From contig CANSDP010000004.1 in the NCBI GenBank assembly GCA_947645675.1, positions 28,418 to 92,417 of the forward strand: DNA of 64,000 bases, read 5' to 3'. This stretch comes from an uncultured Bacillota bacterium (GTDB lineage Bacteria; Bacillota; Clostridia; Oscillospirales; Oscillospiraceae). Each line of letters opens with the position of its first letter. The stretch's first letter is position 1. The notes beneath the pieces were generated by a model. That model saw only the letters and a program-made list of their open reading frames with translations, had not been told where the DNA came from and did no database searches. Below, in pieces: positions 9,097 to 16,658 of the stretch. Position numbers and translations under genes: made by a program.

Positions 9097-10025
9097 AGCT
9101 TCACCCCCGCGTTCAGCGCCCGCCAGGTGAGGATGGCCGTCCCCATAGCGTTGTCGGTAGAATATCGGGGCTCAGCGAAGAGAACGTCGTCCATCGCTGT
9201 CAGCTCCGCCCGCAGGCGGCTATTGGAGGCCACTCCGCCGGAGCACAGCACCGGCAGGCCGGGGTACCGCGCCCGGGCCTCCTCTGTGGCCCGGAGGACC
9301 ACACTGCCCACAGCGTCGATGGTAAAGCGGGCAATGCTGGCTTTTTCCTCGCCCCGCTCCGCCAAGGCCTTGATCTGATTCTCCATCCCAGACAGGGAAA
9401 ATGTAAGGTCTTTCAGCTTTACCCTCGGCTTATGGCAGGCATCCGACTGGTGATACAGCTCGTCCAGCGCTTTCCCCGCCGGGAATTGCAGTCCCAGGAG
9501 CACGCCAGCGCGGTCAATGAGCTGACCGGCGGACAGGTCGCTGGTGCCGCCGATGATCTCGGCTGTGACCGTAAAGCCTTCTGGCTTTACAAGGAGCAGT
9601 TCGGTAGTCCCCCCTGACAGGTGCCAGGCCAGGAACGGAGCGTCCAGCACATCCAGCCGTCCGGCGGACCAGGCGGCGGCGGCTAAGTGTCCCTGTTGGT
9701 GGGAGTGGGCGTAAAAGGGGACACCCAGGGCGGCGGCAATCCCCCGGCCCTGGCCCTCTCCAGCCAAGAAGCAGGGCATATAGGAGCCCTCCACCGCTCT
9801 GGGGCGGGTGGAGGCCCCCACAGCCTGGAGGGCCTGCCCCTCCCCCAGCAGCTCCTCCAGAAGCGGAGGCAGACGCTTCACATGCTGAAACAGGGCGTCG
9901 CTCTGCCGCAGGCCAAGCTCGCCGGGGCGCACATCCAGCAGACGGCCAGCGTTTTCCCCTGACCGTCCGTCAAATATGGCGGCGGAGGTGGTGTAGTTGC
10001 TGGTATCCAGACCCAGAACGGACAT
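9093..10025 (-). CDS. TsaD/Kae1-like (peptidase M22) ASKHA-fold protein
   Basis: 310 aa of the ASKHA fold, with GLDTSNYTTSAA at the N-terminus, a phosphate loop HLSGGTTELLL and a C-terminal LCSGGVASNSRLRAEL. The metal-binding helix reads HSHQQGH where true TsaD has HxExH. This is the paralogue that clostridia carry between nusB and xseA; it is usually annotated as peptidase M22 or O-sialoglycoprotein endopeptidase. Whether it has t6A activity is not known to me. Start and nusB stop share one base. A separate canonical tsaD would be expected elsewhere in the genome. Confidence 0.85.
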   Translation of the reverse strand: MSVLGLDTSNYTTSAAIFDGRSGENAGRLLDVRPGELGLRQSDALFQHVKRLPPLLEELLGEGQALQAVGASTRPRAVEGSYMPCFLAGEGQGRGIAAALGVPFYAHSHQQGHLAAAAWSAGRLDVLDAPFLAWHLSGGTTELLLVKPEGFTVTAEIIGGTSDLSAGQLIDRAGVLLGLQFPAGKALDELYHQSDACHKPRVKLKDLTFSLSGMENQIKALAERGEEKASIARFTIDAVGSVVLRATEEARARYPGLPVLCSGGVASNSRLRAELTAMDDVLFAEPRYSTDNAMGTAILTWRALNAGVKL

Positions 10026-10528
10026 CAGGTCTCCTCCTTCGGACTCTCCTCCGGCGCCTTCTTCTCCGGCTTAGGCGGGGCGTCCTCGCACTCCGTCCGA
10101 ACGAAGGTGCCCAAAATTCCGTTGAGGAAGGACACCACCTCCGCCGGCTCATACTTTTTGGCGATCTCCACCGCCTCGTTGATGGCGGCGGCGTTGGGGA
10201 TATCGGACATATAGAGCACCTCATACATGGCGGTACGCATCACCGCCGCCGCCATACGGGGGATGCGCGCAAAGGACCAGCCCACCGAATAGCGGCTGAT
10301 GCAGTCGTCCAGCTCCGGCCCGTGGGCGAAGACCCCCTGAACCAGTTCCCGTATGTAGCGCTCCTGCTTCTCGTTGGGGAACTGCTCATACAGGGGCAGT
10401 TCCTCCGCCAGCTCCAGGAACCGCTCCCGGGTGAGCTCGGCATCTAAAATCTCTTGGGCGCTTCGAGTGTCGAAGCCCAGGGTAAAAATGATATGCACGG
10501 CGATCTCTCTCGCGTTGCTTCTTGTCAT
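10025..10528 (-). CDS. nusB: Transcription antitermination factor NusB
   Basis: 167 aa. The all-helical NusB fold begins TRSNAREIAVHIIFTLGF and contains the family segment AINEAVEIAKKYEPAEVVSFLNGILG. NusB pairs with S10 on boxA RNA for antitermination in rRNA operons. The C-terminal 20 residues are a charged, Pro/Glu/Lys-rich tail beyond the usual fold. First gene of the leftward operon that runs to recN. Confidence 0.95.
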   Translation of the reverse strand: MTRSNAREIAVHIIFTLGFDTRSAQEILDAELTRERFLELAEELPLYEQFPNEKQERYIRELVQGVFAHGPELDDCISRYSVGWSFARIPRMAAAVMRTAMYEVLYMSDIPNAAAINEAVEIAKKYEPAEVVSFLNGILGTFVRTECEDAPPKPEKKAPEESPKEET

Positions 10529-10569
10529 AGGTGCAGCCTCCTAATGTCGGTCCATAAACTTCCTATAGT

Positions 10570-10600
10570 ATTATATACATGAATATACAAAAAGAAAAGA
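10570..10600 (-). promoter_or_regulatory. Putative promoter of the nusB-recN operon
   Basis: On the minus strand TATAAT occupies 10575-10570 in a very AT-rich stretch, about 40 bp before the nusB start. No good -35 box stands at 17 bp; only T-rich sequence is found there. It is the only plausible promoter in the gap. Confidence 0.45.
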
Positions 10601-10636
10601 CCCAATTTGAAATTCTTTCGGAAAACCGCAGGCCGC

Positions 10637-10665
10637 TTGCGAAATGACCTTTTCTTCGGTATAAT
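10637..10665 (+). promoter_or_regulatory. Promoter of the first XRE membrane-regulator cassette
   Basis: TTGCGA (10637-10642), a 17-bp spacer and TATAAT (10660-10665). The downstream leader resembles that of the second cassette at 12.0 kb. Confidence 0.75.
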
Positions 10666-10683
10666 CAAGTAAAACACCCCTGC

Positions 10684-10710
10684 GCAACCGCCGGTTGCCC
10701 TCGATTTTTT
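10684..10710 (+). promoter_or_regulatory. Leader hairpin with T-run, possible attenuator
   Basis: GCAACC-GCC-GGTTGC forms a short stem. It is followed after five bases by a run of six T, between the promoter and the first XRE gene. The stem is short, so termination would be partial at best. The equivalent leader of the second cassette has lost both the complementary arm and the T-run. Confidence 0.3.
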
Positions 10711-10776
10711 ACAATGCAACGGGGCTGCGGTTTACTTTTTGACCCTCCCCTCTTAGACTTGACGAGGTGAACACAG

Positions 10777-11325
10777 ATGGAATTGAAGGAAAAGCTGTCC
10801 CGGCTGCGGAAGGAAAAGGGACTGACTCAGCTGGAGCTGGCGGAGGCGCTGAACGTCTCCCGCCAGGCGGTATCAAGATGGGAGGTGGGAACGGCGGTCC
10901 CCGCGCTGGACAATCTGGTGAGCCTGAGCGGACTGTACGGCGTCCCGCTGGACTACCTGGTCCGCGACGAGATGGAACAGCCTCCGGCTGAAGTGGAGAA
11001 GGCCGCGCCTCAAAAAGTGAAGCCCCGGAGTCTCGTCAGACGGGCGGTGCTGGCACTGTGCCTCATCGCTGTGGGCGCTCTCACCGCTACGGCCGCCCTC
11101 AAGCTGTACGACTTTCATCAGGTGCGGAAGGCTGTGGACCGCTTGGAGATTGTATATTTTGACGATTTACCCAGTCCGAGCTTCATCATCACGGACAACC
11201 CCGAAAAATTCCAGCAAAGCCCGGACGGGCCCCGCTCCTACAGATTAAACCCAGATGGGACCTATGAGGAATACTCTCTGCTGGACGAATTTCGTTCCAT
11301 GCTGGATCAATCAAATAGCGGATGA
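10777..11325 (+). CDS. Membrane-anchored XRE-family regulator (cassette 1)
   Basis: 182 aa. An XRE/Cro helix-turn-helix (about 1-62, with the recognition segment VSRQAVSRWEVGTAVP) is followed by a basic linker, one transmembrane helix (about 88-110) and a roughly 70-residue C-terminal part predicted outside the membrane. The ATG start lies 10 bp after GAGGTG. The architecture suggests a DNA-binding protein tethered to the membrane and perhaps sensing an external or membrane signal. The N-terminal 60 residues and even the DNA are nearly identical to the gene at 12103, while the parts after the membrane helix are unrelated. Target and signal are unknown. Confidence 0.85.
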   Translation: MELKEKLSRLRKEKGLTQLELAEALNVSRQAVSRWEVGTAVPALDNLVSLSGLYGVPLDYLVRDEMEQPPAEVEKAAPQKVKPRSLVRRAVLALCLIAVGALTATAALKLYDFHQVRKAVDRLEIVYFDDLPSPSFIITDNPEKFQQSPDGPRSYRLNPDGTYEEYSLLDEFRSMLDQSNSG

Positions 11326-11366
11326 ACAACAACTGCAAGCCTCAATTCGAAAAGGAGTATCAAATA

Positions 11367-11930
11367 ATGGACATTACATTGAAGGCCGTGGCCTTTCAGG
11401 GCGGCGTGCCGGTGCAGACAGAGCTGAATCTGACCCAGCGGCCCGACGGGAGCTGGCACGCGAAAAATTTCGACGACATTCTGAAGGATACCCGCGATGC
11501 CAGCAAGAGCGGCGCGGCTCAGTCCCCAAACCGCGACACGTTTGAACGGGAGCAGCCCTGCCGGACCAAGCTGTCCGACCAGGAGGTCGCCGCCCTGGCC
11601 GGCAAGTACGACCCCAAAAATATGACCAGGGAGCAGTACGACGCGCTGCTGGACGACCTGATCGACGCGGGGGCGCTGTCCCGGTTCGACGCCATGCGGC
11701 TGGGCCACCACGGGTGGCGTATCCTGGATGTCAGCCCGGGAGCGTTCGCCTCCGGCGGCGGGTGCGGCTCGGCCCGGGTCACCAGCGGCGGCAGTCAGCC
11801 GCCCCAATCGCTGGAGGACGCGGACGGCGACCTGGTCCGCTGGCTGGAGAGTATGCTGGCCCAAAAGGGCCAGGATGATGAGTCACTGGACATCCTGTCC
11901 GATATCGTCAGACGGATACAGGCGGTCTGA
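11367..11930 (+). CDS. Unknown protein encoded with cassette 1 regulator
   Basis: 187 aa from the ATG at 11367, which has AAAAGGAG 9 bp upstream; an earlier in-frame ATG at 11322 overlaps the regulator and lacks such a site. There is no signal peptide or membrane helix. The N-terminal part (about 1-50) looks like a beta-rich domain. The middle (about 75-125) has a helical segment LSDQEVAALAGKYDPKNMT, then EQYDALLDDLIDAG. Next comes a Gly/Ser-rich linker and an acidic C-terminal helix. I do not recognise the family. It is co-transcribed with the XRE regulator and ended by a terminator. Confidence 0.75.
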   Translation: MDITLKAVAFQGGVPVQTELNLTQRPDGSWHAKNFDDILKDTRDASKSGAAQSPNRDTFEREQPCRTKLSDQEVAALAGKYDPKNMTREQYDALLDDLIDAGALSRFDAMRLGHHGWRILDVSPGAFASGGGCGSARVTSGGSQPPQSLEDADGDLVRWLESMLAQKGQDDESLDILSDIVRRIQAV

Positions 11931-11940
11931 GAGAAAACAG

Positions 11941-11971
11941 CGGGGACGCTTCATGCGTCCCCGTTCTTATT
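11941..11971 (+). terminator. Intrinsic terminator of cassette 1
   Basis: CGGGGACGC-TTCAT-GCGTCCCCG, a 9-bp perfect stem, followed by TTCTTATTGTT. Confidence 0.75.
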
Positions 11972-11972
11972 G

Positions 11973-12001
11973 TTGCCCAGCCATGATTTTACTTGTATAA
12001 T
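11973..12001 (+). promoter_or_regulatory. Promoter of the second XRE membrane-regulator cassette
   Basis: TTGCCC (11973-11978), a 17-bp spacer and TATAAT (11996-12001). The spacing and the downstream leader match the promoter at 10637. Confidence 0.75.
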
Positions 12002-12102
12002 AGAATAAAATACCCCCGAGCAACCATAGGTTTCCCCAAAAGCAACAGGGAAGCGGTTTACTTTTCATGCGGTTTCTCTTAGACTGGACGAGGTGAAGAT
12101 AA

Positions 12103-12609
12103 GTGGAATTGAAGGAAAAGCTGTCCCAGCTGCGGAAGGAAAAGGGACTGACTCAACTGGAGCTGGCCGAGATGCTGAATATCTCACGCCAGGCCGTATC
12201 GAGATGGGAGGTGGGAACCGCAATCCCAGCGCTGGACAATCTGGTCATTCTCAGCGAGCTGTACGGCGTCCCGCTGGACGATCTGGTCCAAAAGGAAGTC
12301 CCCACCCTGCCGGTCCCGGAGGAGCAGCCGCCGGACGCGCCTCCTCCTCCCCCGCCGCCAAAGGCCGGCGCGCTCCACACCCCGCTGGTCTCTCTGCTTC
12401 TGGCAGTCCTGCTTCTGGGGGTGGGGATTTTCATCGGGTTCAACCTCCCAAGAGAGCGGGAGGTATCCAACATTGACCCAGGCGAGCGAGTTATCGTAAC
12501 CGGCCCCCGGGCCTGGCTGGAGCGGTCGCCCACAGATATTGAGGATGAATTAGACTGGTTGGAAGAAAAGATAAAAGAACTGTTAGAAAAAGAAGACCCT
12601 TCATCCTGA
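12103..12609 (+). CDS. Membrane-anchored XRE-family regulator (cassette 2)
   Basis: 168 aa from a GTG with GAGGTG upstream; the position corresponds exactly to the ATG of the cassette 1 gene. The XRE helix-turn-helix (about 1-62) is nearly identical to cassette 1. It is followed by a proline-rich linker (about 76-86, a run of Pro), one transmembrane helix (about 94-114) and a short acidic, helical C-terminal tail that would lie outside. It differs from cassette 1 only after the DNA-binding domain. Signal and targets are unknown; autoregulation is plausible because the promoters are also alike. Confidence 0.83.
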   Translation: MELKEKLSQLRKEKGLTQLELAEMLNISRQAVSRWEVGTAIPALDNLVILSELYGVPLDDLVQKEVPTLPVPEEQPPDAPPPPPPPKAGALHTPLVSLLLAVLLLGVGIFIGFNLPREREVSNIDPGERVIVTGPRAWLERSPTDIEDELDWLEEKIKELLEKEDPSS

Positions 12610-12623
12610 AAGGAGCATTGCAA

Positions 12624-13058
12624 ATGAGCAGTATTTCTGGAACAACAGGAGCAGTCTATCGCTCCTGTTACTACATTGATACCTCGACTGGAACGATGAG
12701 CCTCGGCAAATACAATTACACTGAAATGATGGAAAAAATGATGTCCGCGCCGGCGAAGGAAGGAATTACCTACTGGGAGCCAGACGAGTACGGCCGTATA
12801 TACATAGACCCAAGGCATCCAATGAAGGCCACTCTTGAATATGAGGACGCCTCCAACATCCCGCTCCCTGACCCCGGCTCCGCCGGTCTGCCCGCTGGCG
12901 GTGAGGCTGACGAAAAGCAGAAGGCCGGAAAAAAGGAGGAACGGAAAACTCAGGAGGAACGCCTGCAAATATTCCGGGAGGAGCGGGAGCGGGCAGCCCG
13001 CCAGGAAGAGCTGCTTTACCGCTTGGCCCAGACCGTTTTATTTGCGGAGCGCGGCTGA
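12624..13058 (+). CDS. Unknown protein encoded with cassette 2 regulator
   Basis: 144 aa from the ATG at 12624, placed 8 bp after AAAGGAG. The N-terminal 70 residues are rich in Tyr, Ser and Thr (for example YRSCYYIDTSTGTMSLGKYN). The C-terminal half is a highly charged coiled-coil-like helix rich in Glu, Lys, Arg and Gln. There is no signal peptide or membrane helix. Family not recognised. It starts 14 bp after the regulator stop, so it belongs to the same transcript. Confidence 0.7.
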   Translation: MSSISGTTGAVYRSCYYIDTSTGTMSLGKYNYTEMMEKMMSAPAKEGITYWEPDEYGRIYIDPRHPMKATLEYEDASNIPLPDPGSAGLPAGGEADEKQKAGKKEERKTQEERLQIFREERERAARQEELLYRLAQTVLFAERG

Positions 13059-13083
13059 GAAGTCTTACAATAAGGAGTAAACT

Positions 13084-13380
13084 ATGGTAAACACAGTAAC
13101 AGACCATCCGTGTGTATACAATTCGGCAACCGGAACATTGACCATTCGAGGTCTTGGAACAATTGATTTCGCCGCATTGGTCGAAGAGTTCAAAAGCACA
13201 GGCGGCGTACTGGATCCCGGAGAGCGCATCGTACTGAGGCCAGGGCAGCTTCGCTCGGGCGGCATCGCTTCGGAGTTCCCCTCCGTCTTTGACCGCCAGA
13301 AGGCCGAACAGAATATGGCCTTTGGCCGAGTTCTTTATGAGCGCATCATGTCGCAGTTTTCCTCCGAAAATTGCATCTAA
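13084..13380 (+). CDS. Unknown small protein, last gene of cassette 2
   Basis: 98 aa with AAGGAG 6 bp before the ATG. The sequence begins MVNTVTDHPCVYNSATGTL and has no membrane segment or motif that I recognise. It lies 25 bp after the preceding gene and is followed directly by a terminator, so it closes the cassette 2 operon. Confidence 0.65.
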   Translation: MVNTVTDHPCVYNSATGTLTIRGLGTIDFAALVEEFKSTGGVLDPGERIVLRPGQLRSGGIASEFPSVFDRQKAEQNMAFGRVLYERIMSQFSSENCI

Positions 13381-13389
13381 TAGAGAGAA

Positions 13390-13420
13390 GCAGGGACGTT
13401 TTCACGCGTCCCTGCTTTTT
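13390..13420 (+). terminator. Intrinsic terminator of cassette 2
   Basis: GCAGGGACG, an 8-base loop and CGTCCCTGC, followed by TTTTT. The stem shares the GGGACG/CGTCCC core with the cassette 1 terminator. The downstream gene is convergent. Confidence 0.8.
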
Positions 13421-13422
13421 CT

Positions 13423-14187
13423 CTAACTTTTTTTCTTTGACGCCGCCCGGCGGTACAGCCATCCAGTCACATTGCCCGCCAGGGCGGGGACGGCCACCAT
13501 AAAGCAGTGAAACATGGCGGTATAGTTGAACAGCAAAAACACCATGGGCAGGTAGCACACAAAGCAGGCCGCCGGGTACAGGGGGCACACCCCCTGCCGC
13601 TTGCCCAGGGACATCCCGGAGGAGAAGCCCGCCACAGGTAGGAGGAGGTAAGGCAGGAGCAGCCCGGACAGCACGGGCACATCCGCCGACACGGCGTGGT
13701 CGGCCCAAAACAGCAACATGGGCAGCACATCGCAGAGCAGCAGCGCGAAGGCCAGATAGGGCAGGGTCTCCCTCCATTTCAGAGGGGACGGCCCGGGTGC
13801 CAGCCCCAGCATGGTCCGCAGCTGCATCACCTCCACATACCAGCCAATCCACCGGCCCAGCCAGACCACAGCGTAGAGCAGAAACAGGATGGCCTCCCAG
13901 GCCAGCAGCTCCGCCCCTCTGGCCCCGAGCTGGGCCATCAGCAGGCCGAACAGGAGGGCCGTGGCCTCAAAATGGACCGCGGAGTGAAGCAGCAGGGACC
14001 TCCCGTCGTCGGCGAAGGGCAGGGTAGCGGCGCTCAGCACGCCGCCCAGGCCGGCGCACAGCAGGCTGACCGCCAGCGTCGGCCCCCGGCTCTCCGCCAG
14101 ATAAGAGGCCAGCACCACGCTGGACAGCACGCCCAGCGCCGCGCCAAGGATAACCCGGGCAATCCACCCTCCTTTACTTGTTTTCAT
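13423..14187 (-). CDS. DUF3021-type multi-pass membrane protein paired with LytTR regulator
   Basis: 254 aa from the ATG at 14187, 8 bp after AAGGAGG; the ATG at 14193 is too close to that site. About eight hydrophobic segments are present. Four-helix DUF3021 proteins are the usual partners of small LytTR regulators and are thought to restrain them. This protein is longer and I assign it to that role by context more than by motif. It overlaps the end of the LytTR gene by 14 bp. Confidence 0.65.
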   Translation of the reverse strand: MKTSKGGWIARVILGAALGVLSSVVLASYLAESRGPTLAVSLLCAGLGGVLSAATLPFADDGRSLLLHSAVHFEATALLFGLLMAQLGARGAELLAWEAILFLLYAVVWLGRWIGWYVEVMQLRTMLGLAPGPSPLKWRETLPYLAFALLLCDVLPMLLFWADHAVSADVPVLSGLLLPYLLLPVAGFSSGMSLGKRQGVCPLYPAACFVCYLPMVFLLFNYTAMFHCFMVAVPALAGNVTGWLYRRAASKKKS

Positions 14188-14641
14188 ATCCATTCCTCCT
14201 TCCAAGATTCAACGTTTCCCTGATTTTTTTCATATACCGCCGGGACACATAGGCGTGTACCGTCCCGTCCAAAGTCATGCGGATGGTCCCCGACAGGGAC
14301 AGGTCCACGGCGGTGACCCGGTCCAGATTGACGATCTCCCCGTTGGAGATGCGGACGAAGCGGGCGGCGTCCAGCCGCTCCTCCAGCTCATACAGCCGCA
14401 GAGGGACCCCGTAGGTACCCGACCTCGTCTGGGCGGACACCCCCTTGCCGTCGGTATAGAACCGCAGAAATTCCTCCTGGGGCAGGAGGAGCTTCTCCCC
14501 CCCTCCGCTCACCGGGACGGGGCCCAGGGACAGCCGGGACAGGCTTTCCGCCAGACGGCGCAGCTCTCCGCTGTCCTCCCCTGCCAGTATGACAACCTTC
14601 GGCTCCTTTCGCCCGGACTCCAGCCTGATCTCCACCTCCAA
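14174..14641 (-). CDS. LytTR-domain DNA-binding regulator
   Basis: 155 aa from a TTG at 14641 preceded by AGGGGGG. Residues 1-50 are a short N-terminal region without a receiver domain. A LytTR DNA-binding domain follows (about 55-150), recognisable from LYELEERLDAARFVRISNGEIVNLDRV and the terminal YVSRRYMKKIRETL. Such stand-alone LytTR proteins bind direct repeats about two helical turns apart and regulate their own operon and a few others. A matching repeat pair lies upstream at 14705-14736 and again at 33132-33163. Confidence 0.88.
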   Translation of the reverse strand: MEVEIRLESGRKEPKVVILAGEDSGELRRLAESLSRLSLGPVPVSGGGEKLLLPQEEFLRFYTDGKGVSAQTRSGTYGVPLRLYELEERLDAARFVRISNGEIVNLDRVTAVDLSLSGTIRMTLDGTVHAYVSRRYMKKIRETLNLGRRNGYENK

Positions 14642-14704
14642 AGCCGTTCCCCCCTCTCACGCTTCCAGTATAGCTCCTTCCCCCCGTTCTGTCTACCGGT
14701 TTGG

Positions 14705-14736
14705 GATAGTCGGTCGTTTTTCACAGATAATCGGTC
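14705..14736. promoter_or_regulatory. Candidate LytTR binding site between lytTR and ecfA1
   Basis: Direct repeats GATAGTCGGTC (14705) and GATAATCGGTC (14726) are 21 bp apart, with TTTTTC in the spacer. The spacing is that of known LytTR sites. The same pattern, with the same orientation relative to the downstream plus-strand gene, recurs at 33132. Confidence 0.6.
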
Positions 14737-14763
14737 AAAACCCATTTTTTCTCTTCTTTTTCA

Positions 14764-14793
14764 TTGACGCAGGCGCTGGTGAAATGTTATAAT
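14764..14793 (+). promoter_or_regulatory. Promoter of ecfA1-ecfA2-ecfT
   Basis: TTGACG (14764-14769), an 18-bp spacer and TATAAT (14788-14793), 35 bp before the ecfA1 start. Confidence 0.75.
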
Positions 14794-14827
14794 ATGCCGT
14801 TACTTTCAAAGACGCGGAGGGACCGCC

Positions 14828-15676
14828 ATGTCCACCATTATTCAAATCAACGACCTGCGCTTCGCCTACCCCGCCGTTGAGGGCTCCACCCCCGTGGTGC
14901 TGGACGGGGTCTCCCTGGAAATTGAGGAGGGCTCCTTTGTGGCCGTGCTGGGCCACAACGGCTGCGGCAAGTCCACCCTGGCCAAACACATGAACGCCAT
15001 CCTCCTGCCCTCCGGGGGGACGGTCTATGTGGACGGCATCGACACCGCCGACGAAAACCGGCTTTTGGACATCCGCCGGGCGGTGGGGATGGTCTTTCAG
15101 AACCCGGACAACCAGATCGTAGCCAACGTGGTGGAGGAGGACGTGGCCTTTGCCCCGGAGAACCTGGGGGTCCCCCCCGACGAGATCCGCCAGCGGGTGG
15201 ACGACGCCCTGAAGGCGGTGGGGATGTACCAATACCGGGAGCACGCCCCCCACCTTCTGTCCGGCGGACAGAAGCAGCGGGTAGCCATCGCCGGCGTTAT
15301 CGCCATGCGGCCCCGGTGCATCGTCCTGGACGAGCCCACCGCCATGCTGGACCCCATTGGGCGGAAGGACGTTCTGCGCACCATTAAGGAGCTGAATCAG
15401 AAGCGGGGAGTTACGGTGGTCCTCATCACCCACCACATGGACGAGGCCGCCCAGGCCGGACGGCTCATCGTTATGGCAAAAGGCAGGGTGGTGGCCGACG
15501 GCGCGCCGAAGGAGGTTTTCTCCCAAGTGGAGGAGCTGCAAAGGGTGGGGCTCACTGTCCCCCAGACGACCCAGCTCCTCTGGGAGCTGCGCCAGGCGGG
15601 CTGTGACGTCCCCCTGGACGCCCTCAGCGATGAGGAGTGCGCCCAGGCGCTGTATCAGCTGCTGCAAACTGTGTAG
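14828..15676 (+). CDS. ecfA1: ECF transporter ATPase EcfA1
   Basis: 282 aa ABC ATPase with Walker [11 protein letters not shown]-loop VFQNPDNQ, signature [14 protein letters not shown], Walker [14 protein letters not shown] and the H-loop in ITHHMDEA. Together with EcfA2 and EcfT it forms the shared energizing module for group II ECF vitamin transporters. The ATG has GGAGGG 7 bp upstream. The ribU S-component at 32.4 kb is a likely client. Confidence 0.95.
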   Translation: MSTIIQINDLRFAYPAVEGSTPVVLDGVSLEIEEGSFVAVLGHNGCGKSTLAKHMNAILLPSGGTVYVDGIDTADENRLLDIRRAVGMVFQNPDNQIVANVVEEDVAFAPENLGVPPDEIRQRVDDALKAVGMYQYREHAPHLLSGGQKQRVAIAGVIAMRPRCIVLDEPTAMLDPIGRKDVLRTIKELNQKRGVTVVLITHHMDEAAQAGRLIVMAKGRVVADGAPKEVFSQVEELQRVGLTVPQTTQLLWELRQAGCDVPLDALSDEECAQALYQLLQTV

Positions 15677-15745
15677 GGGCGGATATCATCCGCCCGTCCC
15701 AATTCCCGATTGATGTTTCGGGCGGCCACAGGCCGCTCCTACGGA
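15673..15745. repeat. Short inverted dispersed repeat between ecfA1 and ecfA2
   Basis: Two inverted copies of a GGGCGG-type unit. The left one is TAGGGGCGGATATCATCCG; the right one, ending near 15743, has the core GGGCGGCCACAGGCCGC. Both contain internal dyads. The right unit recurs nearly exactly at 49489-49512 upstream of spoIIGA. It lies in the 118-bp gap inside the ecf operon, where adjacent genes are usually closer. Confidence 0.55.
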
Positions 15746-15794
15746 CACGACCTATTCAATAGGCGTGTACCACTACAAATAAGGATGTATCTCT

Positions 15795-16658
15795 ATGCAG
15801 CCTATCATCGAAACAAAACAGCTGACCCACACCTATTCCGCCGGGACGCCCTTTGAGCACACGGCGCTGGACAGCGTGGATTTTTGCGCTTATCCCGGGG
15901 AGTACCTGGGCATCATTGGACACACCGGCTCAGGCAAGTCCACCCTGATTCAGCATCTGAACGCCCTGCTCAAGCCCACGTCCGGGACGGTGCTGTTTCA
16001 GGACGCCGACATCTGGTCCGACCCCAAGATCACCAAGCGGACCCGGTTCCAGGTGGGGCTGGTGTTTCAGTACCCGGAGTACCAGCTCTTTGAGGAGACC
16101 GTATATAAAGACATCTCCTTCGGCCCCAAGAATATGGGGCTGGATGAGAAAGAAATCGACCGCCGGGTGCGGTCGGCGGCCTACTTTGTGGGACTGCGGG
16201 ACGATCAACTGGAAAAATCTCCCTTTGAGCTGTCGGGCGGGCAGAAGCGCCGGGTGGCGATTGCGGGGGTAATCGCCATGGAGCCCAAGGTGCTCATTCT
16301 GGACGAGCCCACCGCTGGCCTGGACCCGGAGGGGGTGGAGTCCATTCTGGGCAACATCCGGGAGTATCATCAGGCCCACAACGCTACCATCATTCTGGTC
16401 TCCCACTCCATGGAGGAGGTGGCCCGGTCGGTGGACAGGCTGGTGGCCGTCAACGACGGAAAAATCCCCTTCCAGGGCACCCCCCGGGAGGTCTTTCGCC
16501 ACGGGGACGAGCTGGAGAAAATGGGCCTGGGCGTTCCTCAGCTCACTCGGGTGTTCCACCGGCTGAACGCCATGGGGGTCGATGTTGATCCCTCGGTCTA
16601 CACTCTGGACCAGGCCAAGGCCGCGATCCTGGAAAAATTGGGAAAGGGGGCGGTGTAA
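15795..16658 (+). CDS. ecfA2: ECF transporter ATPase EcfA2
   Basis: 287 aa ABC ATPase with Walker A GHTGSGKST, Q-loop VFQYPEYQLFEETV (the YPEYQLFE form typical of EcfA2), signature LSGGQKRRVAIAGV, Walker B VLILDEPTAGLDP and an H-loop in VSHSMEEV. It forms a heterodimer with EcfA1. Its stop is followed directly by the TTG start of ecfT. Confidence 0.95.
   Translation: MQPIIETKQLTHTYSAGTPFEHTALDSVDFCAYPGEYLGIIGHTGSGKSTLIQHLNALLKPTSGTVLFQDADIWSDPKITKRTRFQVGLVFQYPEYQLFEETVYKDISFGPKNMGLDEKEIDRRVRSAAYFVGLRDDQLEKSPFELSGGQKRRVAIAGVIAMEPKVLILDEPTAGLDPEGVESILGNIREYHQAHNATIILVSHSMEEVARSVDRLVAVNDGKIPFQGTPREVFRHGDELEKMGLGVPQLTRVFHRLNAMGVDVDPSVYTLDQAKAAILEKLGKGAV

Noticed and set aside
10525..10719. 64-codon open frame upstream of nusB
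   Set aside because: It covers the divergent promoter region, has no ribosome binding site and no recognisable sequence.
12093..12476. Alternative frame of the second XRE gene
   Set aside because: The frame starting at GTG 12103 matches the first XRE gene residue for residue; the alternative gives a low-complexity Gly/Ala/Pro-rich sequence.
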